From: Herbihabitans rhizosphaerae
Lineage (GTDB): Bacteria > Actinomycetota > Actinomycetes > Mycobacteriales > Pseudonocardiaceae
Direction of reading: 5' to 3'
Assembly: GCF_004216555.1 (NCBI RefSeq)
Contig: NZ_SGWQ01000007.1
Span: 186,001-250,000, forward strand
DNA: 64,000 nucleotides
Under the pieces are notes generated by a model. It did not search any database and had not been told where the DNA came from. It saw nothing but the letters and a program-made list of their open reading frames with translations. The translations under genes were made by a program, and so were the position numbers. Shown here one piece after another: positions 1-8,182 of this stretch; the first letter of the stretch is position 1; each line of letters starts with the position of its first letter.

Positions 1-343
1 CCTGCGTGCCGCGCAGCCGGGCGATCGCGTCGAGGCCCTGATCGGTCGGCCGCAACAGCTTCGCGCGCCGGTGCGCCGGGTTCGGCACGTACTCGGCGAG
101 TTCCTTGTCCACCAACAGATCCGCGATCCGCTGCACGCTCTGGCGGGCCAGCCCCATCGAGCGCGCGATGCCCGCGACCGGGGCCGGCTCGGCCAGCACG
201 GCGCCGAGCACCTGCCACCACGCGGCGGTCAGTCCGGCCGGTCGCGCGATCCGCTCGGCGGCGGCGAGGAACTGGCCGTTGAGCCGGAACGTGCGCATCA
301 CGAGGTCGGTGAGCAGATCGCCGGACTCGGTGCGCTGGCTCAT
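1..343 (-). CDS. MarR-family regulator, 3' end outside window
   Basis: The reverse-strand frame starts at ATG 343 and runs off the left edge; about 114 residues are visible. They show an N-terminal helix, then a winged helix-turn-helix with a recognition stretch SMGLARQSVQRIADLL and a wing around NPAHRRAKLLRPT, typical of MarR repressors. The C-terminal dimerisation helices are missing because of the window edge, not truncation in the genome. Its ATG overlaps the stop codon of the upstream DJ-1/PfpI gene (ATGA), so the two are translationally coupled in one operon. It most likely autoregulates that operon through the paired TGACAG-N4-CTGTCA sites upstream of the first gene. The family is clear; the ligand is unknown. 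Confidence 0.9.
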   Translation of the reverse strand, partial: MSQRTESGDLLTDLVMRTFRLNGQFLAAAERIARPAGLTAAWWQVLGAVLAEPAPVAGIARSMGLARQSVQRIADLLVDKELAEYVPNPAHRRAKLLRPTDQGLDAIARLRGTQ

Positions 344-972
344 GAGGCGGCGGCCTTCTCCAGGTCGAAGTACGCGGCGCCCTCGTGCTTGCCGTAGAAC
401 CGGTACCAGGCGTCGGCCACCTCCGGCGTGTACAGGTCCAGCTCGGCGAAGATCTCCCTGGCGAACTCGGCGGGGTGGATCGCCGCCGCGGTGATCAGGC
501 CTCGGTCACGCACCGCCGGCTCGTCCCGGTAGTGCTCCGTGCCGGTGTACGCGGGCGCCATCGCCAGGTATTCGCGCGCGTTGCTGGTGTGCGCGCGATC
601 GTTGAGCAGACCGGCCGAGGCGAGGCCCATCGTGCCGCCGCAGATCGCCGCCACCGGTGTACCCGCGTCCAGGAATTCGCCTGCGACCTGGGCGAACGGC
701 GCGAGCGCGTGGTCACCGGACGGCGTGAAGGTGTTCGCGCCCGGCATGATCAGCATCGCGCTGTCGGCCGGCGAGAGGTCGGCGATCGCGACGTCCGGCA
801 CGATCCGCGCGCCGCCGGCCGTGGTGATCGGGTCGGTGCTCGGCCCGACGGTGAGCACGCGGTAGCGACCCGGCTCGCGCTGCCACATGGGCTGGTTGAC
901 GGAGGCGACCGCGTAGCCGGTCTCCCAGTCGGAGAGCGTGTCGTAAACGGCGAGGTGCACTGTTTTCATCAT
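340..972 (-). CDS. DJ-1/PfpI family protein (class I glutamine amidotransferase-like)
   Basis: A 210-residue single-domain protein of the DJ-1/PfpI superfamily. The nucleophile elbow AICGGTMGLASAGLL carries the conserved cysteine, and the early acidic residue expected in the active site sits near the N-terminus (TLSDWE). The family includes cysteine-based hydrolases, glyoxalase III/deglycase-type and chaperone members; nothing here settles the activity. It is the first gene of an operon with a MarR repressor (4-base overlap). The frame opens with two ATGs (972 and 969). No ribosome site is visible; a TTGACA (-35) and CAGAAT (-10) lie so that transcription would start at the first ATG, suggesting a leaderless message. 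The pairing with a repressor suggests an inducible response to an electrophile or other small molecule (inference). Confidence 0.87.
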   Translation of the reverse strand: MMKTVHLAVYDTLSDWETGYAVASVNQPMWQREPGRYRVLTVGPSTDPITTAGGARIVPDVAIADLSPADSAMLIMPGANTFTPSGDHALAPFAQVAGEFLDAGTPVAAICGGTMGLASAGLLNDRAHTSNAREYLAMAPAYTGTEHYRDEPAVRDRGLITAAAIHPAEFAREIFAELDLYTPEVADAWYRFYGKHEGAAYFDLEKAAAS

Positions 973-1008
973 GACAGCATTCTGTCAGATTTGACAGTGT
1001 GCTGTCAA
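972..1008 (-). promoter_or_regulatory. Promoter with two MarR-type operators
   Basis: Two perfect 16-bp inverted repeats, TGACAGCATTCTGTCA (972-987) and TGACAGTGTGCTGTCA (992-1007), lie 20 bp apart, two helical turns. On the reverse strand TTGACA (1008-1003) and CAGAAT, 18 bp apart, form a promoter whose -10 ends six bases before ATG 972. Both operators therefore cover promoter elements. The likely ligand is the MarR protein encoded in the same operon. Confidence 0.82.
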
Positions 1009-1033
1009 CTGGCGATCACTGCTACCGTGCGGC

Positions 1034-1918
1034 GTGCGCAACGGAATCGCCACCCTGCTCGTGCTGATCGGTTGTCTGCTGTCCGGCCCGGCGGTGGTCG
1101 CCGTCGCCGTCGAGCAACGCGTGGCCGACCGTCAGGAATACCTCGACGCCGTGGGTGATCTCGCCGACGATCCGGCTGTCCGCGGCGCCGTCGCCGAGCT
1201 GCTCGCGGACAAGCTCGCCACGCGACTCGGCTCGCGTCCCTCGGCCGCCGCGCGCGACGCGGTGGACTCCGCCGCCCGCAAGGCCGTGGACAGTCCCGCG
1301 TTCCGCACCTGGTGGATCGAGGCGAACTCGGCCGCACACCCACAGATCCTCGCGATGCTCCGCGGCCAGAACGGTGCCGCGCGCCTCCAGGGCGATTCCA
1401 TCGTGCTCGACATGCGCGCCCTCGTCGACGACGTGCGCGTGCCCGGCCTCGGCCGACTCCCGGCCGAGGGGATGACCGTCGAGCTGGCGGGCGGGTCCGC
1501 GATCAAGCGCGTGGTCCCCGTGTACACCACGCTGGAGGATCTCAGCGCGGTGCTCCCGATCGCCTCCGCCGTCCTGATCCTCGGCGGCATCGCGCTGGCC
1601 GTCCGCCGGCGCGGCGCGCTGATCACGGCGGGAATCGGTGTCGCGGTGGTGGCCGGAATCACCCTCGCGATCGGGTGGCTCGCCCGTGGCCTGGTGGCCG
1701 ACCAGAGCCCGTCGCCGCAGCTCGCCGGCGGGTTCTACGACGCGATGACCAGCGGTGCCGGCGTGATGCTCTGGATCCTGGCCGGCGCCGGTGTCGCCGC
1801 GGTGATCGTCGGCGTGATCGCCGGTATGGTGTCGCCGCCTAGCCGAACAGGGCGTGGTCGGGCCGACACCGGACATCCCGCTCCGGCGGTTTCAGGTCGA
1901 TCAGATAGGCATTGGTGA
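1034..1918 (+). CDS. Integral membrane protein of unknown function
   Basis: A 294-residue protein starting at GTG 1034. It has an N-terminal hydrophobic segment (residues ~5-27), then a ~140-residue extracytoplasmic region, then three hydrophobic segments near residues 172-190, 196-217 and 238-262. The stretch DAVGDLADDPAVRGAV after the first segment matches a common actinobacterial membrane-protein type in which 'YVATVAPLADDPAVQ' follows the first helix; this is remembered family similarity, not a search. No enzyme motif is seen. The final ~28 residues lie antisense to the 3' end of the convergent peptidase gene (80-bp overlap). They are Arg/Ser-rich and could be a read-on tail. No clear ribosome site. 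Confidence 0.7.
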   Translation: MRNGIATLLVLIGCLLSGPAVVAVAVEQRVADRQEYLDAVGDLADDPAVRGAVAELLADKLATRLGSRPSAAARDAVDSAARKAVDSPAFRTWWIEANSAAHPQILAMLRGQNGAARLQGDSIVLDMRALVDDVRVPGLGRLPAEGMTVELAGGSAIKRVVPVYTTLEDLSAVLPIASAVLILGGIALAVRRRGALITAGIGVAVVAGITLAIGWLARGLVADQSPSPQLAGGFYDAMTSGAGVMLWILAGAGVAAVIVGVIAGMVSPPSRTGRGRADTGHPAPAVSGRSDRHW

Positions 1919-3386
1919 TCGGCGTGAGGCAGTTCGCGCTCTTGCCGAGCGCGGTGTGACCCCACGTTTCCACCTCGACCAGGCGTGAGCCGGCGAACTG
2001 CCGCTGCGCCCCGCGTGCGCCGCTGATCCCGGTATTCGCGTCGTGCGTCGGGTTGCTCAGCAGCGGCGGCGTGTCCAGTTTCAGGTCGAACGGGCCGCGG
2101 TAGGAACTCTTGCCGGAGCCGGGCCAGTTCGCGCACAGCGACACCGACCACGCGCCCATCGCGCCGAACCGAGGGTAGGCCGCCTCGGCCTGCTCGGCGC
2201 TGTCGATCCAGGACTGCTGGTCGGCCGGCCACGGCGAGTCGACGCACTGGATCGCCCGCGCGGCGTCGACGGCGACCTTCTCCTCCTCCTTCGTCGCGTC
2301 GAGCAACTGTCGCAGCTGGCCGCCGAGCTGATCGAGCAAACCGTTGCCACGCACGGAAAGCGGGCCGAACCGCAGCAGGTCCACGCCCTTGGTGAACGCG
2401 ACCAGCACACTGAACGTGCTCACCGGAACGCCGGCCAGCCGGTCCATCGACATCGCGTTCTGGGTCAACCCCTGGAAGGTCTTGCCGTCCAGCGTCATCC
2501 CGGGCAGCGCGAGCGGCTCGCGGTACAGCGAATCGACCACGCGCTCCCAGCGGCCGCGCGCGTCGCCGGCCAGCGGGCAGCGGAAGAACCCCACCTGGTC
2601 GCAGCGTTCGAACCCCGAGTACACCGCCTCGGCCGAGGCCTCCGACCACTTCGCGCTCAGCTTGCCCTCGGCGTACATGGTCGGGTCGACCACGCCGTCC
2701 AGCGCCATCGCGCGCACCCGGGTCGGGAACAGCGCCGCGTAGGTCGCGCCGAGGTAGCTGCCGTAGGACGTGCCGAAGTAGCTGATCTTCTGCTCGCCGA
2801 GCGCCTCGCGCACCAGGTCCAGATCGCGTGCCGTGTCCGCGGTGGACAGGTGGTACGTGATCTCCGGCGCGGTGGCCGCGCAACTGGCCCGCAGGTACTC
2901 GTCGTGCGCGAACTTCTGTTGGTACTGCGGGGGATCCGGCCAGTTCGACACCGCCTCGGCGGGCGGTACACCGGGTGCGGCCGTGCAGCCGAACGGCGTG
3001 CTCTGGCCGGTGCCGCGCGGGTCGATGCCGATGATGTCGAACCGGTCGCGCACCGCCGGTCCGAGCGCGTTGACGATGCCGGCGAAGTAGATGCCGTCGG
3101 TCATCGTGATGCCGGGGCCGCCCGGGTTGAGGAACAGCGGGCCGATCTTGCGGCTCTGGTCCGCGGCCGGCGCCTTGATCATCGAGATGGTGATCTTCTT
3201 GCCGGCCGGGTCGGCGTGGTCCAGCGGCACCTCGGTCTTCGCGCACTGGAAGAGCACCAGGCAACTGGACCAGGTGAGCGCGTTCGGTCCGGCGTCCGGC
3301 TCGGCGTTGGCGAGCAGGGCCGGCGCGACGGCGGCGGTCAGCACGGCGGCCGTCGCCGCGGCCAGAATCGTGTTGCGCTTGTTCAC
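1839..3386 (-). CDS. Secreted tripeptidyl aminopeptidase-like hydrolase (S33, TAP C-terminal domain)
   Basis: A 515-residue alpha/beta hydrolase. GTG 3386 was chosen because it opens a clean signal peptide (NKRNTILAAATAAVLTAAV, then ALLANA). Landmarks: oxyanion-side LFLNPGGPG, strand IIGIDPRGTGQS, nucleophile elbow YFGTSYGSYLG, and a C-terminal TAP-like domain with acid THDANTG and histidine ETWGHTALG. The family comprises Streptomyces SlpD/SlpE/Tap-type exported proline-type or tripeptidyl aminopeptidases. The start overlaps the stop of the upstream paralogue (GTGA), so both are co-translated. It probably degrades peptides outside the membrane. The 3' end overlaps a convergent membrane-protein gene by 80 bp. 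Confidence 0.9.
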   Translation of the reverse strand: MNKRNTILAAATAAVLTAAVAPALLANAEPDAGPNALTWSSCLVLFQCAKTEVPLDHADPAGKKITISMIKAPAADQSRKIGPLFLNPGGPGITMTDGIYFAGIVNALGPAVRDRFDIIGIDPRGTGQSTPFGCTAAPGVPPAEAVSNWPDPPQYQQKFAHDEYLRASCAATAPEITYHLSTADTARDLDLVREALGEQKISYFGTSYGSYLGATYAALFPTRVRAMALDGVVDPTMYAEGKLSAKWSEASAEAVYSGFERCDQVGFFRCPLAGDARGRWERVVDSLYREPLALPGMTLDGKTFQGLTQNAMSMDRLAGVPVSTFSVLVAFTKGVDLLRFGPLSVRGNGLLDQLGGQLRQLLDATKEEEKVAVDAARAIQCVDSPWPADQQSWIDSAEQAEAAYPRFGAMGAWSVSLCANWPGSGKSSYRGPFDLKLDTPPLLSNPTHDANTGISGARGAQRQFAGSRLVEVETWGHTALGKSANCLTPITNAYLIDLKPPERDVRCRPDHALFG

Positions 3387-4981
3387 GCGGGCAACCCCCA
3401 GATTCCGTTGTCCGCCTTGCACTTCACATCGCCGGCGGGGAGTCTCCGCTCGATCAGGTAGGTGTCGGTGATCGGCGTGAGGCAGGTGCGGCTCTTGCCG
3501 AACGTGGTGTGGCCCCAGGTGGTGACCTCGACGAGGCGGGAGCCCTCGAACGCGGCACGTGCGGCCCGCGCGCCGTCGATTCCGGTGGTGGCGTCGTGGC
3601 TGCTGTTGATCACGAGCAGCGGGGTCGCGGTCCGGCCGCCGATCGGGCCCCGGTAGGCGTCCTCGGCCGAACCGGGCCAACTCGCGCAGATCGAGGAGGT
3701 CCACGCGCCGGCGGCGGCGCCGCCAGGTGCCCTGGCCTCGTCGCGCCGCGCGGCCTCGATCCACGCTCGCGGGTCGGCCGGGTTGTGGCTGTCCGCGCAC
3801 CACAGACCGCGCAGCCCGCCGACGCCGGCGAGCAGGTCCTCGCCAGCCGTCGGCGCGGCGCCGAGCTGCTTGGCCAGGTTCGCCGCCTGGTCGAGCAAAC
3901 CGTTGTGGGGCACGGAAAGCGGGCCGAAGCGAAGCGTGTCGACGATCTTGGTGAGCGCCGCGAACGGGCCGAAGGTGTCCAGCGGAACGCCGGCCAGCCG
4001 ATAGCCGGTCAGCGCGGCGGTGGTGAGGGTGTGGAACGACGACTTGGTGAGTGTGACGCCGGGGAGTGCGAGCGGCTGCTTGTCCAGTGACTCGAGCACC
4101 CGGTACCAGCGGCCCATGGCGTTGACATTCGGCGAGCCGGTCAGCGGACACTGGATGACGCTGACCTTGTCGCACAAGGAAAGCGCGGATCGCAACGACT
4201 CGATCGTCGCGTCGCCGAGCCGCACCCGGGAGGTCATCGGGTCGACGCTGCCCGGGGTGCCGAGGTAGGCGTTCGGATCGAGCACCGCGTCGACGGCCAC
4301 CGCGCGCACCCGGTCGGGGAACAGCGTCGCGTAGGTGACGCCGAGGTTGGCGCCCTGGGACGCGCCGTAGTAGCTGAGCTTGTCCTCGCCCAGCGCCTGG
4401 CGGAGCAGGTCCATGTCGCGCGCGACGTTCGCGGTGCTGATGTGGTGCAGGATCTCGCCACCGGTCGCCGCACAACTCCGGCGCACGTAGTCGTCGCGGG
4501 CCAGGTACTGGTCGACCTGCTCGGGGCGAACGGGGTACGGATCGGCGATGGGAGCCACCGGCTCGACGCCCGGGGCCGGCTCGCACCGCAGCGGCGTGCT
4601 GCCGCCCGAGCCGCGCGGGTCGAACGCCACGATGTCGAACCGGTCGCGCACCTGCTGGCCCAGCCCGCCGGCGAGCCCGGCGAAGAACACCAGGTTCGTG
4701 GCGACCGGGCCGGCGCCGCCGGGGCTCACGAACAGCGTGCCGATCCGCCGCTCCGGCTTGGCCGCGGGCAGCCGGCGCAGTGAGAGGGTGATCTGTGTGC
4801 CGTCCGGTTCGTCGTAGTCCAGCGGTACCCGCGCGGTGGCGCACTGGTGGATCACGTCGCAGCCGGACCAGGTGATCTCCGGTGGCGCCGACGGGTTCGC
4901 GTTCGCCAGGACCGGCACCGTGGCGACGGCCATGGCACCGACGGTCAGGGCGAGCGCAACTTTACGAACACGTCTGTTCAT
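3383..4981 (-). CDS. Secreted tripeptidyl aminopeptidase-like hydrolase (S33), paralogue
   Basis: A 532-residue alpha/beta hydrolase of the same family as the next gene downstream. ATG 4981 opens a signal peptide (NRRVRKVALALTVGAMAVA, then TVPVLANA). Landmarks: LFVSPGGAGP, FDIVAFDPRGSGGS, nucleophile elbow YYGASQGANLG, acid SSHDATTG and histidine TTWGHTTFG in the TAP-like C-terminal domain. The elbow has Gln after the nucleophile where the paralogue has Tyr, and the two proteins diverge in the lid region, so substrates may differ. It is first in a two-gene operon with a 4-base overlap and lies divergent from a MarR gene 83 bp away, whose operator may also control it. No ribosome site is visible. 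Confidence 0.9.
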   Translation of the reverse strand: MNRRVRKVALALTVGAMAVATVPVLANANPSAPPEITWSGCDVIHQCATARVPLDYDEPDGTQITLSLRRLPAAKPERRIGTLFVSPGGAGPVATNLVFFAGLAGGLGQQVRDRFDIVAFDPRGSGGSTPLRCEPAPGVEPVAPIADPYPVRPEQVDQYLARDDYVRRSCAATGGEILHHISTANVARDMDLLRQALGEDKLSYYGASQGANLGVTYATLFPDRVRAVAVDAVLDPNAYLGTPGSVDPMTSRVRLGDATIESLRSALSLCDKVSVIQCPLTGSPNVNAMGRWYRVLESLDKQPLALPGVTLTKSSFHTLTTAALTGYRLAGVPLDTFGPFAALTKIVDTLRFGPLSVPHNGLLDQAANLAKQLGAAPTAGEDLLAGVGGLRGLWCADSHNPADPRAWIEAARRDEARAPGGAAAGAWTSSICASWPGSAEDAYRGPIGGRTATPLLVINSSHDATTGIDGARAARAAFEGSRLVEVTTWGHTTFGKSRTCLTPITDTYLIERRLPAGDVKCKADNGIWGLPA

Positions 4982-5052
4982 GATTGCGGAAGGTAGCAGA
5001 GCTGCGACGGACGTACAACGGTTCGCCATGTTTACCGGCGGGTGCACTGTGG

Positions 5053-5070
5053 TATGCATGAGTCATGCAT
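5053..5070 (+). promoter_or_regulatory. Operator and -10 overlapping the start of the Cys-rich MarR gene
   Basis: ATGCATGA-G-TCATGCAT (5054-5070) is a perfect 8-bp inverted repeat with one central base. It contains the start codon (ATG 5065). A TATGCA hexamer (5053-5058) ends six bases before that ATG, the geometry of a leaderless promoter. Binding here would block both initiation of transcription and the start of the message. Confidence 0.75.
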
Positions 5071-5583
5071 GACAACGAGAGGCTCGCGAACCTGCTCGGT
5101 GCCACGGCATTGGCGGTCACCGATCTCACCGTCGGCGGCGCGACACGTGCCGCCGGTGTGAGCGCCAGCGGTGCCGCCGCGCTCGTCGTGTTGAACGCCG
5201 CGCCGGGAGTGAGTGTCACCGAGCTGGGGCGGCGGGTCGGGCTCACCCAGTCGGCCGCCGCGCGCATGGTCGACTCGCTGGAGAGCGACGGGCTCGTCGA
5301 GCGGCGGCCCGGCATCGGACGCGGTGTCGCCGTGCGGCTCACTCGGCCCGGCCGGCGCGCCGCCCAAGCCGTGCTCGACGCGCGCGGTTCACCGCTGACC
5401 GAGGTGCTCGACGGGCTCGACGGCGACGACCAGGTGGCACTGACCAGGCTGCTCGAACGGCTGCTTTCCGTGCTGTACAACGAGATCGGCGACTCCGACC
5501 TGATCTGCCGGCTGTGTGACCGGGGCGTGTGCACCACCGGCTCGAACTGCCCGGTCGGGGAGGCGGAACGGGCGTCGCGATGA
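5065..5583 (+). CDS. MarR-family regulator with C-terminal cysteine cluster
   Basis: A 172-residue winged-helix protein: ISV-type wHTH around SVTELGRRVGLTQSAAARMV and wing PGIGRGVAVRLT, then dimerisation helices. The C-terminus carries a four-cysteine cluster, CRLCDRGVCTTGSNCPVG (pattern C-x2-C-x4-C-x5-C), which looks like a metal or redox sensor site. ATG 5065 lies inside a perfect palindrome with a -10 just upstream, so the mRNA is probably leaderless and autorepressed. The stop overlaps the start of the EamA transporter (ATGA); the regulator probably controls efflux of whatever the cysteine site senses (inference). Confidence 0.87.
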   Translation: MHDNERLANLLGATALAVTDLTVGGATRAAGVSASGAAALVVLNAAPGVSVTELGRRVGLTQSAAARMVDSLESDGLVERRPGIGRGVAVRLTRPGRRAAQAVLDARGSPLTEVLDGLDGDDQVALTRLLERLLSVLYNEIGDSDLICRLCDRGVCTTGSNCPVGEAERASR

Positions 5584-6410
5584 CCGGCACGCTGCTCGCA
5601 CTCGGGTCGGCGGCCACCTACGGCGTCGCCGACCTCGCCGGCGGGCTGCTGTCGCGCCGGGTCGGGTTCGCCGCCGTGGCGCTGCTCGGCCAGGTCGGCG
5701 GGCTGGTGCTGTCGGTCGGCGTGGCGCTCGCGGTGCCGTCCACGGTGACGCTCGTCGATCTCGGGTGGGGCGCGCTGTCCGGCGTGGGTACCGGGGCCGG
5801 TATGGCGTTCCTGTACCGCGGGCTGAGCAGGGGCGCGATGAGCGTCGTGGTGCCGGTCAGCGCGGTCGGCGGCGTGGCGCTGCCGGTGTTGGTCGGCGTG
5901 ATCCTGTTGGGGGACAGGCCATCTGGGCTCGCGTGGGTCGGCATCGTGGTGGCGGTTCCCGCGCTGTGGCTGGTCTCCTGGACCGGGTCCTCGGCGCGGG
6001 CGGACGTCGTGTCGGGTGTGCCCGACGCGCTGCTGGCGAGTATGGGGATCGCCGTGCAGTACCTCGCGCTCGCGCAGGCCGGACCGGACGCCGGGATCTG
6101 GCCGGTGGTCGCCGGGCGGGTGGCCGCCGTACTCGCGCTCGCGCCCGTGGTGGCCCGGCGCGCGCGGGAGTCGATCTCGGCGGCGCACGTCGGCCTCGCC
6201 GCGGCGATCGGCGGGATGGCCGCGCTGGCGCTGTCGCTCTACCTGCTCGCCACGCGGCAGCAGATGGTGGTCGTGGCCGTGGTGCTCTCCTCGCTGTATC
6301 CGGTGATTCCCGTGGTGTTCGGGATGACGGCGCTGCGCGAGCGGCTGTGCCGGACGCAGGTCGCCGGCTTGCTCGGCGCCGGCGCGGCGACCGTGCTGCT
6401 GTCACTGTGA
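5580..6410 (+). CDS. EamA/DMT-family transporter
   Basis: A 276-residue, almost wholly hydrophobic protein with about ten predicted membrane helices in two EamA repeats. The first repeat includes the LYRGLSRG region and the second the end of repeat two (VVLSSLYPVIPVVFG), both typical of the drug/metabolite transporter superfamily. ATG 5580 overlaps the MarR stop (ATGA) and has a GGGGAGG-like ribosome site upstream. The substrate is unknown; the coupled MarR regulator suggests export of a metabolite, dye or toxic compound. The last nine bases overlap the convergent MarR gene. Confidence 0.88.
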   Translation: MTGTLLALGSAATYGVADLAGGLLSRRVGFAAVALLGQVGGLVLSVGVALAVPSTVTLVDLGWGALSGVGTGAGMAFLYRGLSRGAMSVVVPVSAVGGVALPVLVGVILLGDRPSGLAWVGIVVAVPALWLVSWTGSSARADVVSGVPDALLASMGIAVQYLALAQAGPDAGIWPVVAGRVAAVLALAPVVARRARESISAAHVGLAAAIGGMAALALSLYLLATRQQMVVVAVVLSSLYPVIPVVFGMTALRERLCRTQVAGLLGAGAATVLLSL

Positions 6411-6875
6411 GCCGTCGGTGCCGGTTCGCCGGTCGTGGTGGTCCAACAGCCTGGACAGCAGATCGGTCAGCCGCTGTCGCTCCTGGGATGACAGCGGAGC
6501 GAGCAGCTCGTCCTGGGTCTCGGCCAGCTGCTTCTCCAATCGCCGCAGCTGCCGCTTGCCCGTGGCGGTCAGCGAGATGATGTTGCGCCGCCGGTCGGCT
6601 GGGTCCGGGGCGCGCTCGACCAGTTCGCGGTCGGCGAGCTCGTTGATCGTCGCGACCATGTCGCTGAGGTGGATGCCGCTGTGGCGGCCCAGCGCGGCCT
6701 GGCTGGCCGGGCCGAACGTCTCCAGCGTCGCCAGCAGGCGGTAGTGGTAGCCACGGGCGTTGACGGACGAGAACCCGTCGGTCACCAGACGGTGCGCGTG
6801 GTTGGCGGTCTGGGTGAGCAGCCAGCTGGGAAGGCTCTTCCACCTGGCAGACGCCTCTTCGGACGGGTTCTCCAT
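6402..6875 (-). CDS. MarR-family regulator
   Basis: A 157-residue MarR protein: helical N-terminus, wHTH around SQAALGRHSGIHLSDMVATI, then the classic DPADRRRNIISLTATG wing motif, then a long C-terminal dimerisation helix. It is divergent from the epoxide hydrolase, with ~110 bp between them holding several AACG-type inverted repeats, so it probably represses that gene and itself. Its 3' end overlaps the EamA gene by nine bases, tail to tail. Ligand unknown; an epoxide or aromatic substrate of the hydrolase is plausible. Confidence 0.9.
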   Translation of the reverse strand: MENPSEEASARWKSLPSWLLTQTANHAHRLVTDGFSSVNARGYHYRLLATLETFGPASQAALGRHSGIHLSDMVATINELADRELVERAPDPADRRRNIISLTATGKRQLRRLEKQLAETQDELLAPLSSQERQRLTDLLSRLLDHHDRRTGTDGSQ

Positions 6876-6886
6876 GTGACGACTCT

Positions 6887-6957
6887 AACGAATCGTTGGG
6901 CGCACTAACGATAGTGATATCGTTCGGGCGATAAACGTTAGTCGCCCAAACGTTTAT
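6887..6957. promoter_or_regulatory. Operator cluster between marR and epoxide hydrolase
   Basis: Several inverted repeats share an AACG(A/T) half-site: AACGA-A-TCGTT (6887-6897), AACGATA-GTGA-TATCGTT (6907-6924), GGGCGA...TCGCCC (6926-6931/6942-6947), and ATAAACG...CGTTTAT (6931-6937/6951-6957). The region is AT-richer than its surroundings and sits between divergent genes. It is best read as the MarR binding region controlling both. Confidence 0.72.
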
Positions 6958-6987
6958 ACGCCGACCGACCCCTCGTGGAGGAAGACC

Positions 6988-8070
6988 ATGATCAAGCCGT
7001 TCCGCATCGACATTCCGCAGGCCGACCTCGACGATCTGACCGACCGGCTCTCCCGCACCCGTTGGCCCAACGAGGTCGCCGGCGCCGGGTGGGACTACGG
7101 CTTCCCGCTGGCGCGGCTCAAGGAGCTGGCCGAGTACTGGCGCACCGGCTACGACTGGCGCGAGCACGAGGCCGAGCTCAACGAGCTTCCGCACTTCACC
7201 ACCGAGATCGAGGGTCAGAACATCCACTTCGTCCATGTCAGGTCCTCGAACCCGGACGCGCTCGCGCTGGTTCTCACCCACGGCTGGCCCGGTTCGTTCC
7301 TGGAGTTCCTCGACATGATCGAGCCGTTGTCGCGCGACTTCCACCTGGTGATCCCGTCCATCCCGGGTTACGGCTTCTCCGGGCCGACCCACGAGCGCGG
7401 CTGGGACATCGTCCGGGTCGCGCGGGCCTGGGCCGAGCTGATGCGCCGTCTCGGGTACGAGCGCTACGGCGCGCAGGGCGGCGACTTCGGCTCGGGCATC
7501 TCGCTGGCACTCGGCGCGGTGGCACCCGAGCGGGTCGTCGGCGTGCACGTCAACTACCTGCCGACCCGGCCGGACCCGGACGCCGGCATCGAACTGTCCC
7601 CAACGGACGAGGCCCGGCTGGACAAGGTCAGGCAGCTGATGGCGAATCGTCCGCCGTACCAGGCTCTGCAGGCTCTCACCCCGCAGACCATCGGCTACGC
7701 GCTGACCGACTCGCCGGTCGGCCAGCTGGTCTGGATCGCCGAGCGTTTCGAGCGGTGGACGGACCCTCGCTCGCGGATCAGTGACGATCGGATGCTGACC
7801 GACATCTCGCTGTACTGGCTGACCGCCACCGCGGCCTCCTCGGCGCGGCTGCACCATGACGCGCCGAGGCGGATCGAGCCGTGCCCGGTACCGGTTGGTG
7901 TGGCGGTGTTCGCGCACGACATCACGCAGTCGGTGCGACCGCTGGCCGAGCGGTTGTACGACATCAGGCACTGGTCGGAGTTCGAGCGCGGCGGGCACTT
8001 CGCCGCGATGGAGGTACCGGAGCTGCTCGCCGGGGACGTCCGGGACTTCTTCCTCGGCGGCGTCGTTTGA
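6988..8070 (+). CDS. Epoxide hydrolase (EHN-domain alpha/beta hydrolase)
   Basis: A 360-residue protein matching microsomal-type epoxide hydrolases. The N-terminal EHN domain (residues 1-~105) begins with FRIDIPQADLDDLTDRLSRT. The oxyanion motif HGWPGS is at 98-103, the nucleophile Asp166 in QGGDFGSG, and the catalytic His337 in RGGHFAAME. It hydrolyses epoxides to diols via an ester on Asp166. A strong ribosome site GGAGGAAG precedes ATG 6988. Divergent MarR repressor and operator cluster upstream. Its TGA stop is part of a TTGACA that serves as the -35 of the next, SOS-controlled operon. Confidence 0.93.
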   Translation: MIKPFRIDIPQADLDDLTDRLSRTRWPNEVAGAGWDYGFPLARLKELAEYWRTGYDWREHEAELNELPHFTTEIEGQNIHFVHVRSSNPDALALVLTHGWPGSFLEFLDMIEPLSRDFHLVIPSIPGYGFSGPTHERGWDIVRVARAWAELMRRLGYERYGAQGGDFGSGISLALGAVAPERVVGVHVNYLPTRPDPDAGIELSPTDEARLDKVRQLMANRPPYQALQALTPQTIGYALTDSPVGQLVWIAERFERWTDPRSRISDDRMLTDISLYWLTATAASSARLHHDAPRRIEPCPVPVGVAVFAHDITQSVRPLAERLYDIRHWSEFERGGHFAAMEVPELLAGDVRDFFLGGVV

Positions 8071-8100
8071 CAGTTCATCGAACACGTGTTCGAATATAGC
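8067..8100 (+). promoter_or_regulatory. LexA-controlled promoter (SOS box) of the mutasome operon
   Basis: A perfect mycobacterial-type SOS box, TCGAAC-ACGT-GTTCGA, occupies 8078-8093. A TTGACA at 8067-8072 overlaps the stop codon of the preceding gene. GAATAT (8092-8097) or TATAGC (8095-8100) can serve as the -10, so LexA would sit in the promoter spacer. This is the only SOS box I found ahead of the three damage-tolerance genes. Confidence 0.9.
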
Positions 8101-8130
8101 AGTGCCGCCTTCCCCGCGGCGAACGGAAAG

Positions 8131-8182
8131 GAACCGTCGCGTCGGTCGTCGCGACGGTTCGTCGCGGTTCTCCATGGGGAGG
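8131..8182 (+). promoter_or_regulatory. Structured mRNA leader with two mutually exclusive hairpins
   Basis: Hairpin 1: GAACCGTCGCG (8131-8141) pairs with CGCGACGGTTC (8150-8160), an 11-bp perfect stem with an 8-base loop. Hairpin 2: CGCGACG (8150-8156) pairs instead with CGTCGCG (8160-8166) across a GTT loop. The two share one arm and cannot coexist. Just downstream CTCC (8170-8173) can pair with GGAG (8178-8181) of the ribosome site. No U-run follows, so it is not a classical terminator. Confidence 0.6.

Noticed and set aside
1839-4844. A 1001-codon reverse frame spanning both S33 peptidases
   Set aside because: Only its last ~515 codons match the family; the front part is an out-of-frame reading of the upstream peptidase, which has its own signal peptide and start.
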